From: Leminorella richardii | GTDB taxonomy: Bacteria; Pseudomonadota; Gammaproteobacteria; Enterobacterales; Enterobacteriaceae | Direction: 5' to 3' | Length of the DNA: 64,000 bases | NCBI RefSeq assembly: GCF_900478135.1 | Contig: NZ_LS483470.1 | Coordinates: forward strand, 1,298,501-1,362,500 | Shown here: positions 43,417-52,779 of the stretch, one piece after another | Layout: each line of letters begins with the position of its first letter | How positions within the stretch are numbered: the stretch's first letter is position 1 | Notes under the pieces: generated by a model | What the model was told of the DNA's origin: nothing | The model's input: the letters and a program-made list of their open reading frames with translations, nothing else | Databases searched by the model: none | Position numbers and translations under genes: made by a program

Positions 43417-43661
43417 TAGTGACTACAGATTTTACTGGCCTGTGTGGTAAATCCCGCCTCAGTGGGCACAAACTTTCCTTTACTGGCCAGAAAGTCCACC
43501 AGCTCCGCGGCGGTAAGGTTTTGCTTTGAGCAGGTATGAAAGCGAGCGTCCAGCCCAAAGCGGGCATGAACAGCGGCAATCAGGCTTTCTGTTGAATAGG
43601 CTTCGGATGACGCCAGCATCATTTCCAAAACCTGATGACCGTGAATAGAAGACGTAGACAT
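43416..43661 (-). CDS. yecH: YecH family metal-binding protein
   Basis: 81 residues. IHGHQVLEMM, FHTCSKQNLTAAELVDFLASKGKF and the terminal KICSH match the YecH/DUF2492 family, whose His and Cys residues probably bind metal. It is upstream of radD and overlaps its start; in E. coli yecH is elsewhere, so this linkage differs. Confidence 0.9.
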   Translation of the reverse strand: MSTSSIHGHQVLEMMLASSEAYSTESLIAAVHARFGLDARFHTCSKQNLTAAELVDFLASKGKFVPTEAGFTTQASKICSH

Positions 43662-43790
43662 AAGAAGATCTCTTTAAGTGGAACCACGCTGCTATTATGC
43701 CTTTATGCGTGATTCAGCGCGAGTCCCTGTGGGCTTAAAGGCGCGGCGAGGATATACTGTGCCATCATTTTTTCTCTCTTGGAAAGCAAG

Positions 43791-44501
43791 ATGCGTTTGG
43801 ACAAGTTTTTATCACAGCAACTGGGCATTAGCCGTAATCTGGTTGGTCGTGAACTGCGGGCAGGCAGGGTGACCGTTAACGGTGACATCGTGAAAAGCGG
43901 CTCCGAAAAAATTCAGCCGGATGACGAGGTGGCCTATGACGGAAACGTGCTACAGCAGTTGAACGGGCCACGCTACTTTATGCTGAACAAGCCAGAAGGA
44001 TACGTGTGTTCAACGGACGACCCGATTAATCCGACGATACTCTATTTTATCGATGAACCCGTGGCGGAAAAGCTTCATGCAGCGGGGCGGTTGGATATGG
44101 ACACCACAGGATTAGTATTGCTGACCGATGACGGGCAGTGGTCTCACCGCGTAACCTCACCAAAGCACCACTGTGAGAAAGCCTATTTAGTGACGCTGGC
44201 GCATCCTCTGGCGGCGGACACTGCAGAGCAGTTTACTGCTGGTGTACAGCTTCACGGCGAGAAACACTTGACCAAGCCTGCTGCGTTGGAGGTTATTGAT
44301 GAGCATCAGGTTCGACTAACGATTTCAGAGGGGCGTTACCATCAGGTCAAACGGATGTTTGCCGCTGTAGGGAATCACGTGGTGGCGCTACACCGTGAGC
44401 GGATTGGTGAAATTGCTCTGGATCCGACGCTAGAGCCGGGAGAGTACCGTGCGCTGACCGAACAAGAAGTGGGTTCCATTTACGGTAGCGGAATGGATTA
44501 A
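43791..44501 (+). CDS. rsuA: RsuA, 16S rRNA pseudouridine-516 synthase
   Basis: 236 residues from ATG 43791 (MRLDKFLSQQLG). An S4 RNA-binding domain (1-60) then the RsuA catalytic fold with Asp102 in AAGRLDMDTTGLVLLTDDG, plus HHCEKAYLVTL and SEGRYHQVKRMFAAVGN. In E. coli bcr follows; here the next gene is yejG. Confidence 0.96.
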   Translation: MRLDKFLSQQLGISRNLVGRELRAGRVTVNGDIVKSGSEKIQPDDEVAYDGNVLQQLNGPRYFMLNKPEGYVCSTDDPINPTILYFIDEPVAEKLHAAGRLDMDTTGLVLLTDDGQWSHRVTSPKHHCEKAYLVTLAHPLAADTAEQFTAGVQLHGEKHLTKPAALEVIDEHQVRLTISEGRYHQVKRMFAAVGNHVVALHRERIGEIALDPTLEPGEYRALTEQEVGSIYGSGMD

Positions 44502-44883
44502 TCAGCTTGTCTTTGAGTACATTTCATTAACTTAAATTTAAATTTTTTCAGTAATATACTGATTTTACTATTTGCAGGATGACGTCAAGTCATCCGTGTT
44601 TTCTGCAGCATTCCTAATGCTAATGAAGTTACATAACTTGAGTATCATTGTGTAGCTCTCATTAACAGACCAAAAGGCAACGTTTGTTGCTGAATCGATT
44701 TCTTATTCTTCCTTCAATCACGGGAAAAATGTGCCTTCTACTCTTCTGAGACAGCGTTGATTTGTGTTTCTCGCCTTAACGTTTTGTGCAAAATAAACGA
44801 AATATTAACAGAATAGTGCGCAATGTCCTTTACGATGTGACTTATTTGTGAAAAAATTGTTTTATTGTAGCGGGAAATTTTAA
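44502..44883 (+). promoter_or_regulatory. rsuA-yejG intergenic region
   Basis: 382 bases. Contains the rsuA terminator; the rest is AT-rich with no convincing gene. The drug-efflux gene bcr found here in E. coli is absent and no remnant was recognised. Confidence 0.5.
44577..44602 (+). terminator. rsuA terminator
   Basis: Stem GGATGAC / GTCATCC with loop GTCAA, followed by GTGTTTT. Confidence 0.7.
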
Positions 44884-45240
44884 GTGAATACTATGAAGCT
44901 ATCTGTTCTTCAGCGTTTGCCCCAGTTTTATCACTGGTACGGTGGGGAGGAGGGTAGTCGCGTCGAGGCTTCCCTGCTACCCTCTCACTTTGGCGCAGAG
45001 CAGAATAAGGACAATCTGATCGGCCTCAAGCTGCTTAGCTATGCTAACGGCAGAGACTGGGACGTTATGTCTAAAATCAGCCTGTACCTTAAGGGTATTG
45101 ATGTCGAAAACAGCGTTATCGACGTTGACGGTGAACCCTGTCTGTTTATCCGCTCTCAGGATGAGGCGCTGGCGCTCGGTCGTTTAAAAGACATGGGCAT
45201 TGCCATTGCCGATTTTATTCCCCACCAGCCTTTCTGCTAG
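44884..45240 (+). CDS. yejG: YejG, conserved small protein
   Basis: 118 residues. LSVLQRLPQFYHW, NLIGLKLLS, VDGEPCLFIRSQDE and LKDMGIAIADF match E. coli YejG (114 aa), reported to affect aminoglycoside tolerance. GTG 44884 is preferred over ATG 44893 because GGGAAA lies about 8 bases before the GTG. Convergent with yejF. Confidence 0.88.
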   Translation: MNTMKLSVLQRLPQFYHWYGGEEGSRVEASLLPSHFGAEQNKDNLIGLKLLSYANGRDWDVMSKISLYLKGIDVENSVIDVDGEPCLFIRSQDEALALGRLKDMGIAIADFIPHQPFC

Positions 45241-45366
45241 CGCGTTCAGCGCGGCTCTTTTCCCTGAACGAATCACTTTGAGATAATTACGTCGTTTCTA
45301 TGCTCATAGCCTATGCTCATCGAGCGGTCACTGAGCGTCTATTGAATAACGCGCTATACGCTTTTG

Positions 45367-46956
45367 CTACTGCGCGTCTTCCAATAGGCTTTTTGTATAG
45401 GCGTGCTGGGGCGACTGAAAAACCTGCTCGCAGTCGCCGTGTTCAACGATTTCACCGTTTCGCATAACAATGATGCGATGGCACAGCGAGCGAATAACCT
45501 GAAGGTCGTGGCTAATGAACAGATAGGTCAGCCCTCGCTCCTGCTGTAGACCTTTTAGCAGCTGTAAGATTTGTGCCTGTACAGTGCGATCCAGTGAAGA
45601 CGTCGGCTCATCGAGGATCAGCATTTCCGGCTCGAGTATCAGCGCGCGAGCGATGGCGATACGTTGGCGCTGCCCACCAGAAAATTCAGTCGGATAGCGG
45701 TGGCGGCTTTCCGGATCCAATCCGACTTCCTGCATCGTGCTGATAACTCGCGCTTCCCGCTCTTGCGGCGTCAGGGAGTGGTGCACTTCCAGCCCCTCTT
45801 CAACGATCTGGGCGACGGTGAAGCGCGGGTTCAGGGCGGAGAAAGGATCTTGAAATACGATTTGCATTCGGCTGCGGTAAGGCAGCATTTGCTTGAATGA
45901 AAGGCCGTGCAGCGGCTGCCCGTCAAACCAGATTTCACCGCGAGATGCCAACAGGCGAAGTAGGGCTAAGCCAGTGGTACTTTTGCCCGAGCCGGATTCG
46001 CCCACCAGCCCTAGGCTTTCCCCTTTGCGGAGGGAGAAACTGATGCTTTTTACCACGTCGTGACTGATTTTGCGCTGAAACAGGCCGCTAGAGTGGGGAA
46101 AACCGATCGTCAGATCTTTAATTTCGAGCAGCACATCGTCAGATGCCAGAGGGCGAGGATGGCCTTTAGGCTCTGAGTCGAGGAGTTTCTGTGTATAGGG
46201 ATGCTGTGGATGATTAAACAGCGCCTGGCAGCCGTTTTGTTCAACGCACTTGCCTTGATTCATCACCGCGACTCTGTCCGCTAGCTTACGCACAATGTTG
46301 AGATCGTGAGTAATAAACAGCATGCTCATATTGAGCTCTTGTCGCAGTTCAGCCAGCAGACGAAGGATCTGCGCTTGAACTGATACGTCGAGAGCGGTTG
46401 TTGGCTCATCAGCGATAAGCAGCTTTGGCCGGGTCAGTATCGCCATGGCGATCATTACTCTCTGGCGTTCGCCGCCGGAAAGCTGATGAGGATAGGCATT
46501 CAGTCGGTTTTTTGCCTCTCTGATCCCCACGCGCTGTAGAACTTCAAGGATTTCATCGCGAGCTGCCTGTTTAGTCATTCCCCGATGGACCAGTAGCACT
46601 TCTGATAGCTGTTTGTCTATCTGATGCAAGGGGTTGAGAGAGACCATCGGCTCCTGAAAGATCATCGAAATATCGTTACCGCGGTATCGACGCAGCGTTT
46701 GTTCATCGGCTTTTAGTAGCGAAACGCCGTTAAATAAAATATCGCCGCTGGGATAAACCACCGGAGGAGCGGGCAGAAGGCGGAGTATAGACAGCGCCGT
46801 GACGCTTTTTCCCGAACCGGACTCACCCACCAGTGCCAGCGTTTCTCCCTCATCAATCGTTAAAGAAAGGTCGTCAACAATGCGTTTTTCCTGATTGCCC
46901 TGCCGAAAGGCAATGCTCAGGTTTTGAATGTCCAGCAGCGGCGTTGTTGTCATCAT
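45367..46956 (-). CDS. yejF: YejF, fused duplicated ATPase of the microcin C-type peptide transporter
   Basis: 529 residues, exactly the E. coli length, from ATG 46956. Two ABC ATPase modules in tandem: Walker A VGESGSGKS twice, signatures LSGGERQR and FSGGQRQR, Walker B LLIADEP and LILDEP. Powers YejABE uptake of oligopeptides and microcin C. Last gene of yejABEF. Confidence 0.96.
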   Translation of the reverse strand: MMTTTPLLDIQNLSIAFRQGNQEKRIVDDLSLTIDEGETLALVGESGSGKSVTALSILRLLPAPPVVYPSGDILFNGVSLLKADEQTLRRYRGNDISMIFQEPMVSLNPLHQIDKQLSEVLLVHRGMTKQAARDEILEVLQRVGIREAKNRLNAYPHQLSGGERQRVMIAMAILTRPKLLIADEPTTALDVSVQAQILRLLAELRQELNMSMLFITHDLNIVRKLADRVAVMNQGKCVEQNGCQALFNHPQHPYTQKLLDSEPKGHPRPLASDDVLLEIKDLTIGFPHSSGLFQRKISHDVVKSISFSLRKGESLGLVGESGSGKSTTGLALLRLLASRGEIWFDGQPLHGLSFKQMLPYRSRMQIVFQDPFSALNPRFTVAQIVEEGLEVHHSLTPQEREARVISTMQEVGLDPESRHRYPTEFSGGQRQRIAIARALILEPEMLILDEPTSSLDRTVQAQILQLLKGLQQERGLTYLFISHDLQVIRSLCHRIIVMRNGEIVEHGDCEQVFQSPQHAYTKSLLEDAQ

Positions 46957-46957
46957 A

Positions 46958-47982
46958 TTAATGGGCCTTTGACGGATCGAAGGCGTCGCGCACGGCTTCA
47001 CCGATGAAAATCAGCAGCGTCAACAGCAGGGATAAAACCACAAAACCGCTGATGCCAAGCCAAGGAGCCTGCAGGTTGTTTTTTCCCTGAAGCAGCAGAT
47101 TACCGAGAGAAGGGGAGCCTATCGGCAGCCGAAGCCAAGAAAATCCAGCGACGTCAGCATGGTGATCGATCCGCACAGGGTAAACGGCAGATAGGTCAGG
47201 GTTGCAACCATTGCGTTAGGCAGGATATGCCGGAACATGATTTTGCTGTCTCTAACGCCCATGGCTTTAGCGGCTCTGACGTAGTCAAAGTTTCTTGTGC
47301 GCAAGAATTCAGCGCGCACAACGCCGACAAGTCCCATCCAGCCGAACATCACGGTAATGCCCAGTAGCCACCAAAAGTTGGGTTGAATCACGCTGGAAAG
47401 CAGCACGATCAGAAATAGCGTCGGCATGCCGGACCAGATTTCAATAAAACGCTGACCGAGCAGATCGGTTTTGCCGCCGTAGTAGCCTTGAGTCGCACCG
47501 ACAGCAATGCCGATAACGCTAGAAACTAGCGTTAAAGACAGACCGAAAAGAATCGAAATGCGAAAGCCGTAAATCAGGTTGGCCAATACGTCCAGTCCGC
47601 GGTCGTCCGTTCCCAGCAGATTGGCTGAAGAAGGGGGAGCCGGAAAGGGCGAAGGGCTTTGATAGTTTATCGTGTCATAGCTAAAGCGGATCGGTGCCCA
47701 TATTGCCCAGCCGTTTTTATCGATCTGTGAGGCGACAGCAGGGTCGCTGTAGTCCGCTTCAGTTTGAAAATCACCGCCGAAGGTTTTTTCGCTATAGTTC
47801 ACCAGAAAGGGGGTATACCATTCGCCTTTGTAGCTGACCAGAAGCGGTCGATTGTTGGCGACCAGTTCGGCGCCCATGCTGATGATAAACAGCACGGCAA
47901 AAATCCACAGGGCATAATAGCCACGGCGATTGTGTTTGAATTTTTGCCAGCGTCGCTGATTAAGAGGACTGAGTGCGATCAT
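46958..47982 (-). pseudogene. yejE: yejE, peptide ABC transporter permease, frameshifted
   Basis: Inner-membrane permease of the YejABEF importer. The frame from ATG 47982 runs to SLDFLGFG, then CR-stop at 47119-47121. The remaining 66 codons continue in another frame (LRLPIGSPSLGNLLLQGKNN ... FDPSKAH). One extra A in GGCAGCC on the + strand at 47127 (T on the coding strand) gives SLDFLGFGLPIGSPSLG and exactly 341 codons, the E. coli length. Everything else is intact, so a base-call error is likely; a real mutation would abolish the transporter. The start overlaps the yejB stop (ATGA). Confidence 0.9.
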
Positions 47983-49070
47983 CGGCGGGCCTCGAAGTCA
48001 ATTCTTGGATCGACCAGGGTGTAGGTCACATCGCTGAGGATATTCAGTACCAGGCCAATCAGTGTGAAAATATAGAGCGTGCCGAACATGACGGGGTAGT
48101 CGCGTTGAATGGTAGCGTCATAGCCCAGCAGCCCCAGCCCGTTGAGAGAGAAGATAACCTCAATCAGCAGCGAGCTGGTAAAGAACATAGTGACAAACGC
48201 AGAGGGAAATCCGGCGATAACCAGCAGCATGGCGTTGCGAAAGACGTGGCCGTACAGAATGCGCTTTTCCTCAAGCCCCTTGGCTCTGGCGGTTATGACG
48301 TACTGTTTGTGGATTTCATCTAAAAACGAATTTTTGGTCAGCATCGTTAAGGTAGCAAAGCCGCCGATGACCGTCGCGCAGACGGGTAAAACGATGTGCC
48401 AGAGATAGTCGAGCACCTTGCCGGAAACGCTTAGACTGTCAAAGTTGTTGGATACCAGCCCGCGCATGGGGAACCAGTCCAGATAGCCGCCTCCGGCAAA
48501 CAGAATAATCAGCAGGATGGCGAACAGAAAAGAGGGGATTGCGTAGCCGACGATAATCAGGCTGCTGGTCCAGATGTCGAACGGTGTACCGTTTTTGACG
48601 GCTTTCTTAATCCCCAAAGGAATAGAGATTAAGTAGATAAGCAGCATGCTCCACAGGCCCAACGTGATGGAAACAGGCATCGACTGCTTAATTAACTCCA
48701 CTACCGAGGCGCCGCGAAACAGGCTGTCACCGAAGTCAAAACGAGCATAGTTCCAAAGCATGTCCAAGTAGCGCTCATGCATCGGTTTATCGAAGCCGAA
48801 GCGCTTCTTAATCTCTTCAATCACTTCCGGATCAAGCCCGCGCCCGCCCTGATACTGCCTGTCTGCTGCGGGCACAGCGGAGCCTTTGTCCAGACTGGCG
48901 ACGTTTGGCCCACCGGCACCAAATCCACTTTGCTGGCCCAGTTCAATAGTAGCAATAGCCTGCTCAACCGGGCCGCCGGGAGCAATCTGCACAATAAAGA
49001 AGTTTAGCGTAATGATCGCCCACAGGGTGGGTATCAACAGCAGCAGTCTGCGAAGTAAGTATGTTGTCAC
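47979..49070 (-). CDS. yejB: YejB, peptide ABC transporter permease
   Basis: 363 residues (E. coli 364). Membrane segment at 7-27 (LLLIPTLWAIITLNFFIVQI), then the permease domain with the EAA-type loop (ITARAKGLEEKRILYGHVFRNA). Partner of YejE in the inner membrane. Overlaps yejE by 4 bases. Confidence 0.95.
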   Translation of the reverse strand: MTTYLLRRLLLLIPTLWAIITLNFFIVQIAPGGPVEQAIATIELGQQSGFGAGGPNVASLDKGSAVPAADRQYQGGRGLDPEVIEEIKKRFGFDKPMHERYLDMLWNYARFDFGDSLFRGASVVELIKQSMPVSITLGLWSMLLIYLISIPLGIKKAVKNGTPFDIWTSSLIIVGYAIPSFLFAILLIILFAGGGYLDWFPMRGLVSNNFDSLSVSGKVLDYLWHIVLPVCATVIGGFATLTMLTKNSFLDEIHKQYVITARAKGLEEKRILYGHVFRNAMLLVIAGFPSAFVTMFFTSSLLIEVIFSLNGLGLLGYDATIQRDYPVMFGTLYIFTLIGLVLNILSDVTYTLVDPRIDFEARR

Positions 49071-49079
49071 GGAATGTCC

Positions 49080-50942
49080 TTAGCGCCGCTGTTCAGGCAG
49101 GGTTGACGCCTTGTTGGCGTCATACCACCAGGTATCAAGGCCAAGGGAGCTTTTCGGCCGCACGGTCGGCATGGATATTTTGTTCCAGTAGGCAAACCGG
49201 TCCTGATTGCTGTACCACATGGGGATCATCAACCGGTGTGAGGTCAGCACGCGATCCAGCGCTTTGCCTAACGAAAGCAGTGGCTTTTCTTGCCCCTGGT
49301 GGTTGGCGATTTCTTTCGTCAGGCTGTCAACGGCAGGATCGCTTAGGCCTGGAGTGTTATAGGTTGACTTAATGTATTCAGAGTTCCAGTAGATCAGAAG
49401 GCTGTTTGACGGGTAGTCCATCGCCGGATACAGGCGAGGGATCATGTCGAAGTCTCGACTGCGTAGTCGATTGACAAACTGAGAGCTGTCTACAGAACGT
49501 ACGTTCATTCTGATACCAAGCCTGCTTAGGGAGTGCTGGAAGGGCAAAACGTACAGACTATCACTGCCGCTGAGCAGCAAAAGCTCGAAGGTAAAAGGCT
49601 GACCGGTTTTGACGTTGACCAGCGCGCCGTTTTTCACTTCCCAACCAGCCTCTTTGAGCAGCTCCGTTGCCTTCAACAGGTTTTGGCGATTGTAGCCGCT
49701 ACTGTCGCTGGTGGGCGGCTGGTAGGCCTGAGTGAAGACCTCATCCGGTATCTTGCCCTTTAGCGGCGTGAGCCAGGCCAGCTCGTCACTATCGGGAAGC
49801 CCGCTAGCGGCGTAGACGGTATTTTGAAAAAAGCTATTGGGCTGCCGATAGGCGCCGTAAAACAGGGCTCTGTTCATCCACGGAAAGTCATACGCCAGCG
49901 TTATGGCTTCGCGCACTTTGGGATCGGAGAATAGCGGGCGCTGAATGTTAAACGCCAGCCAGCGGGCGCTCTGTGCACTCTGGTTTTCCCATGTTTGTTT
50001 GACGATGTAGCCCTTATCGAAGAATTTCCCTTGATATTGAGTAGCCCAGCTTTTTGGCGAGTTTTCCACACGTAGGTCATAAGCGCCTGCTTTAAAGGCT
50101 TCTAGAGAGACTTTATCGTCGAGATAGTAGTCGTAGCGAATGATATCGAAGTTATAGCGACCCCGGTTAACCGGTAAGTCAGCGGCCCAGTAGTTCTCCT
50201 GACGCTGATAAACAAGATACTGCCCAAGCTTGTAGCTGCTGATGCGGTAGGGCCCGCTGCCCGGCGGCGGCGCGTTGAGTGGGTCGCTTAGGCTGTGGTT
50301 TTGCCAGAAGCTTTTAGGGAAAATGGGCAATCCACCGACCAGAGAAATCAGCTGAGATTTATCAGGAGCCGGAAGTTCAATGCGCACCACCTGCGGTGAA
50401 ACCGCTTTAATCTTGATGCCTTTGTAAATCGTCCGGAACTGGGGCACGCCTTCGGTCATAAATTTTTCAAAGGTGTAGGCGACGTCTTCTGCCGTAATGG
50501 GGGTACCATCCTGAAAGCGGGCTTTCGGATTAATGTTGATTTCCATCCACGTGTAGTCGTCAGGATAGCGAACGGAAGATCCAATAAGAGGGTACAGACT
50601 GCTTGTTTCATCCTCAGAAGAGGCAAACAGCGTGTCGGTCAGGCGGTCGGTTCCGGCAGGAGGATTGCCTCGAGAGGCGTAGGTATTGAAATTATCATAG
50701 GTACCAACCGCTGGAAGTGTCAGCTGACCGCCCTTTGGCGCATCAGGATTAACGTAGTCGAAGTGAGTAAATCCGCTGGCGTATTTAGGTTCGCCCAGCA
50801 GCGAGAGCCTGTCGCTTTCTACAATAGTGGCAGCAGAGGCCATCGATGAAATCAGCAATCCTGCTAATAGGGAAACGATTGATAATGAAAAAGAAAGCGT
50901 GCCGACGTTAATGGGATAGCGCGTTGACCGTAGTGTATTCAT
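49080..50942 (-). CDS. yejA: YejA, periplasmic peptide-binding protein
   Basis: 620 residues (E. coli 604). A signal peptide ends near ASA-ATIVES. The SBP family 5 fold shows GGQLTLPAVGTYDNFNTY and GVPQFRTIYKGIKIKA. Delivers oligopeptides to YejBEF. First gene of the operon, starting behind AAGGCGAT. Confidence 0.95.
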   Translation of the reverse strand: MNTLRSTRYPINVGTLSFSLSIVSLLAGLLISSMASAATIVESDRLSLLGEPKYASGFTHFDYVNPDAPKGGQLTLPAVGTYDNFNTYASRGNPPAGTDRLTDTLFASSEDETSSLYPLIGSSVRYPDDYTWMEININPKARFQDGTPITAEDVAYTFEKFMTEGVPQFRTIYKGIKIKAVSPQVVRIELPAPDKSQLISLVGGLPIFPKSFWQNHSLSDPLNAPPPGSGPYRISSYKLGQYLVYQRQENYWAADLPVNRGRYNFDIIRYDYYLDDKVSLEAFKAGAYDLRVENSPKSWATQYQGKFFDKGYIVKQTWENQSAQSARWLAFNIQRPLFSDPKVREAITLAYDFPWMNRALFYGAYRQPNSFFQNTVYAASGLPDSDELAWLTPLKGKIPDEVFTQAYQPPTSDSSGYNRQNLLKATELLKEAGWEVKNGALVNVKTGQPFTFELLLLSGSDSLYVLPFQHSLSRLGIRMNVRSVDSSQFVNRLRSRDFDMIPRLYPAMDYPSNSLLIYWNSEYIKSTYNTPGLSDPAVDSLTKEIANHQGQEKPLLSLGKALDRVLTSHRLMIPMWYSNQDRFAYWNKISMPTVRPKSSLGLDTWWYDANKASTLPEQRR

Positions 50943-51095
50943 ATCGCCTTCTTGCTCACTTCTGTTGCGTTTCCCTGTACAGACCGCTATGACTGGATGA
51001 AGTTCCTTTCAGTATACCGCACAAGGCTTAAGGTATACGGAATGAGATTATAGAGAATTTTGGTGTGGGAGTGATACTAAAGGCAACAAAAACAG

Positions 51096-51126
51096 CGCTT
51101 TTACCCAATGAGCGTGGGTAAAAGCG
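51096..51126 (-). terminator. mepS terminator
   Basis: 11-bp stem CGCTTTTACCC / GGGTAAAAGCG with a 9-base loop, followed leftward by CTGTTTTTG. Confidence 0.85.
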
Positions 51127-51143
51127 GGTTTTAAAGTCGGAGA

Positions 51144-51731
51144 TTAACCTTTAGTTAAAACGCGACGCGCCTGATGGTAACGGTTATTCCAGTATTTTTC
51201 ATTCATGCTGGAAATCATGACGCCGTTACTGGTTGACGCGTGGACAAAGTTGTCGTTACCAATGTAGATGCCGACATGACGGCCGGTAGAGCCTGCGCGG
51301 AACAAAACCAAATCGCCTGGGCGCAGCTTAGCGCGCTGAATTGGCTTGCCAATGCCTTGCTGCATTGACGTAGAGCGAGGGAGCGTTAGCCCAAACTGCT
51401 CGCGAAACGTGATTTGAACGAAGCCTGAGCAGTCAACGCCTTTTTTGGTCGCGCCGCCCATGCGGTAGCGGACACCTTTCCAGCCCGCGTATTGATTGAG
51501 AATGCGCGACTTGATGTCGACATTCTTAACCATGGATTCGAATTCATCCTGAGTAGATTGAAACGCCAGTCCCTGCTTTTCATCTGAACTGTGAGCGGAA
51601 GTGTGAGAACTTCTCGCGTTTGCCGCCTCTGCCGTTGAGGAGAGGGTGCCGCAGCCTGATAGCATTACGACTGCGGCCACGGCCGGCGCGAATCGTAGAA
51701 CGTATCTCAGAATTGGTTGAGATTTGACCAT
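51144..51731 (-). CDS. mepS: MepS (Spr), peptidoglycan DD-endopeptidase lipoprotein
   Basis: 195 residues. The lipobox VVMLSGC gives Cys27 as lipidated residue. The NlpC/P60 domain has Cys101 (GVDCSGF), His152 (GRHVGIYIG) and His164. Cleaves D-Ala-mDAP crosslinks to allow wall growth at the outer-membrane inner face; degraded by NlpI-Prc in E. coli. Confidence 0.96.
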   Translation of the reverse strand: MVKSQPILRYVLRFAPAVAAVVMLSGCGTLSSTAEAANARSSHTSAHSSDEKQGLAFQSTQDEFESMVKNVDIKSRILNQYAGWKGVRYRMGGATKKGVDCSGFVQITFREQFGLTLPRSTSMQQGIGKPIQRAKLRPGDLVLFRAGSTGRHVGIYIGNDNFVHASTSNGVMISSMNEKYWNNRYHQARRVLTKG

Positions 51732-52043
51732 GTTAATGAAGTTCCCGTAGAGTCCTTAGCGACGCAGTCGCTATAAAAATCAGAGTCCGCAGCCCCGTTA
51801 TCTGAGCTTGATAACAGTTGATGGGCTCGGCAGCCTGAGCGGGGTAAAAATGTTCCCCAAAAACCTGCCGTTATCCACAATAGTGCGCACAAACGAACAG
51901 AGACTACTTGATCCACGCTTTGATTGCGAGCGCTTTCTCCCTTGAAACTGTCACGCCGGAAACTTTTTTGTTTGTTTTGTGAGCTAAATCTAGTGTTCAA
52001 CTCGGCGTCGCTTTCGGCTAAAACCGTTTATTAGAGGTTCGCG
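51732..52043 (-). promoter_or_regulatory. lpxT-mepS intergenic region
   Basis: 312 bases expected to hold the mepS promoter and a long leader. A TTATCCACA nonamer occurs at 51871-51879 but is isolated. No RNA gene recognised. Confidence 0.35.
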
Positions 52044-52745
52044 TTAAGGACGGTATTTTCCAGGGACTGCACGGTTTAGCGCATCGATCAGGCTATCGCA
52101 AAGCGGGGTTAACAGGCACCAGCTTAGGCCAACGCAGGCGATGCTGAGTGAGCCAACGTAAATATCTGTAAACCAGTGAGCGCCAACCATAATGCGCGGT
52201 AGTGAAAAGATAATGACGTAAATAGCAGCAACGACAAACGCCCAGCGCGTAAAGTAGCGCAGCATAAAGGCAGCAAAGACCATCAGCATTATCCCGTGAT
52301 CGCCGGGAAAGCTGTCTTTTGAAGCGTCTTTAGTTGGAATACCGGAAAGCTCAGTCACTCTGTTGATATCGCTAAAGCTCAGCGTCGGGCTGGGGCGGGT
52401 GACGGGAAGCAGGTGGCCCGCTTGGTTAAGCACAACGGCGATAAGCAGCATGACTACGCCCATCACAATGGTTTTGCGCTTGCCTGCACCGTCCTGTCTG
52501 ATAAAAAAGGAGAACAGCAGAAGCCCCATAGCCAGCAGCGAAATGGAGTCAAAGGCGCGGTTGTTAGTGACGGCGACCATCTTAAGGTAGTGAGGGGAGG
52601 TTGCTAAGTGTGCGTTGAAATAGTGAAACACGCTGGCATCAATCGTGAACCAGAAACCGTGATTTTCAAGCAGAAACCAGGAAAGAAAAAGTGCGATCCC
52701 AAATGCGTTTAGCGCGAGGATCGCGGCAAAATTACGGCGAAGCAT
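52044..52745 (-). CDS. lpxT: LpxT (YeiU), lipid A 1-diphosphate synthase
   Basis: 233 residues, PAP2 superfamily with six membrane segments. Phosphatase-like motifs: HLLPVTRPSPT, FPGDHGIML, and RIMVGAHWFTDI. Transfers phosphate from undecaprenyl pyrophosphate to lipid A on the periplasmic side. Matches E. coli LpxT along its length. Confidence 0.93.
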   Translation of the reverse strand: MLRRNFAAILALNAFGIALFLSWFLLENHGFWFTIDASVFHYFNAHLATSPHYLKMVAVTNNRAFDSISLLAMGLLLFSFFIRQDGAGKRKTIVMGVVMLLIAVVLNQAGHLLPVTRPSPTLSFSDINRVTELSGIPTKDASKDSFPGDHGIMLMVFAAFMLRYFTRWAFVVAAIYVIIFSLPRIMVGAHWFTDIYVGSLSIACVGLSWCLLTPLCDSLIDALNRAVPGKYRP

Positions 52746-52779
52746 CAGAATGGAATTCCTTTGAGCAAATCATGTAAAA

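Noticed and set aside
51871..51879. Perfect DnaA nonamer TTATCCACA upstream of mepS
   Set aside because: Isolated, with no neighbouring boxes or known link; about one match by chance is plausible in a window of this size on two strands.
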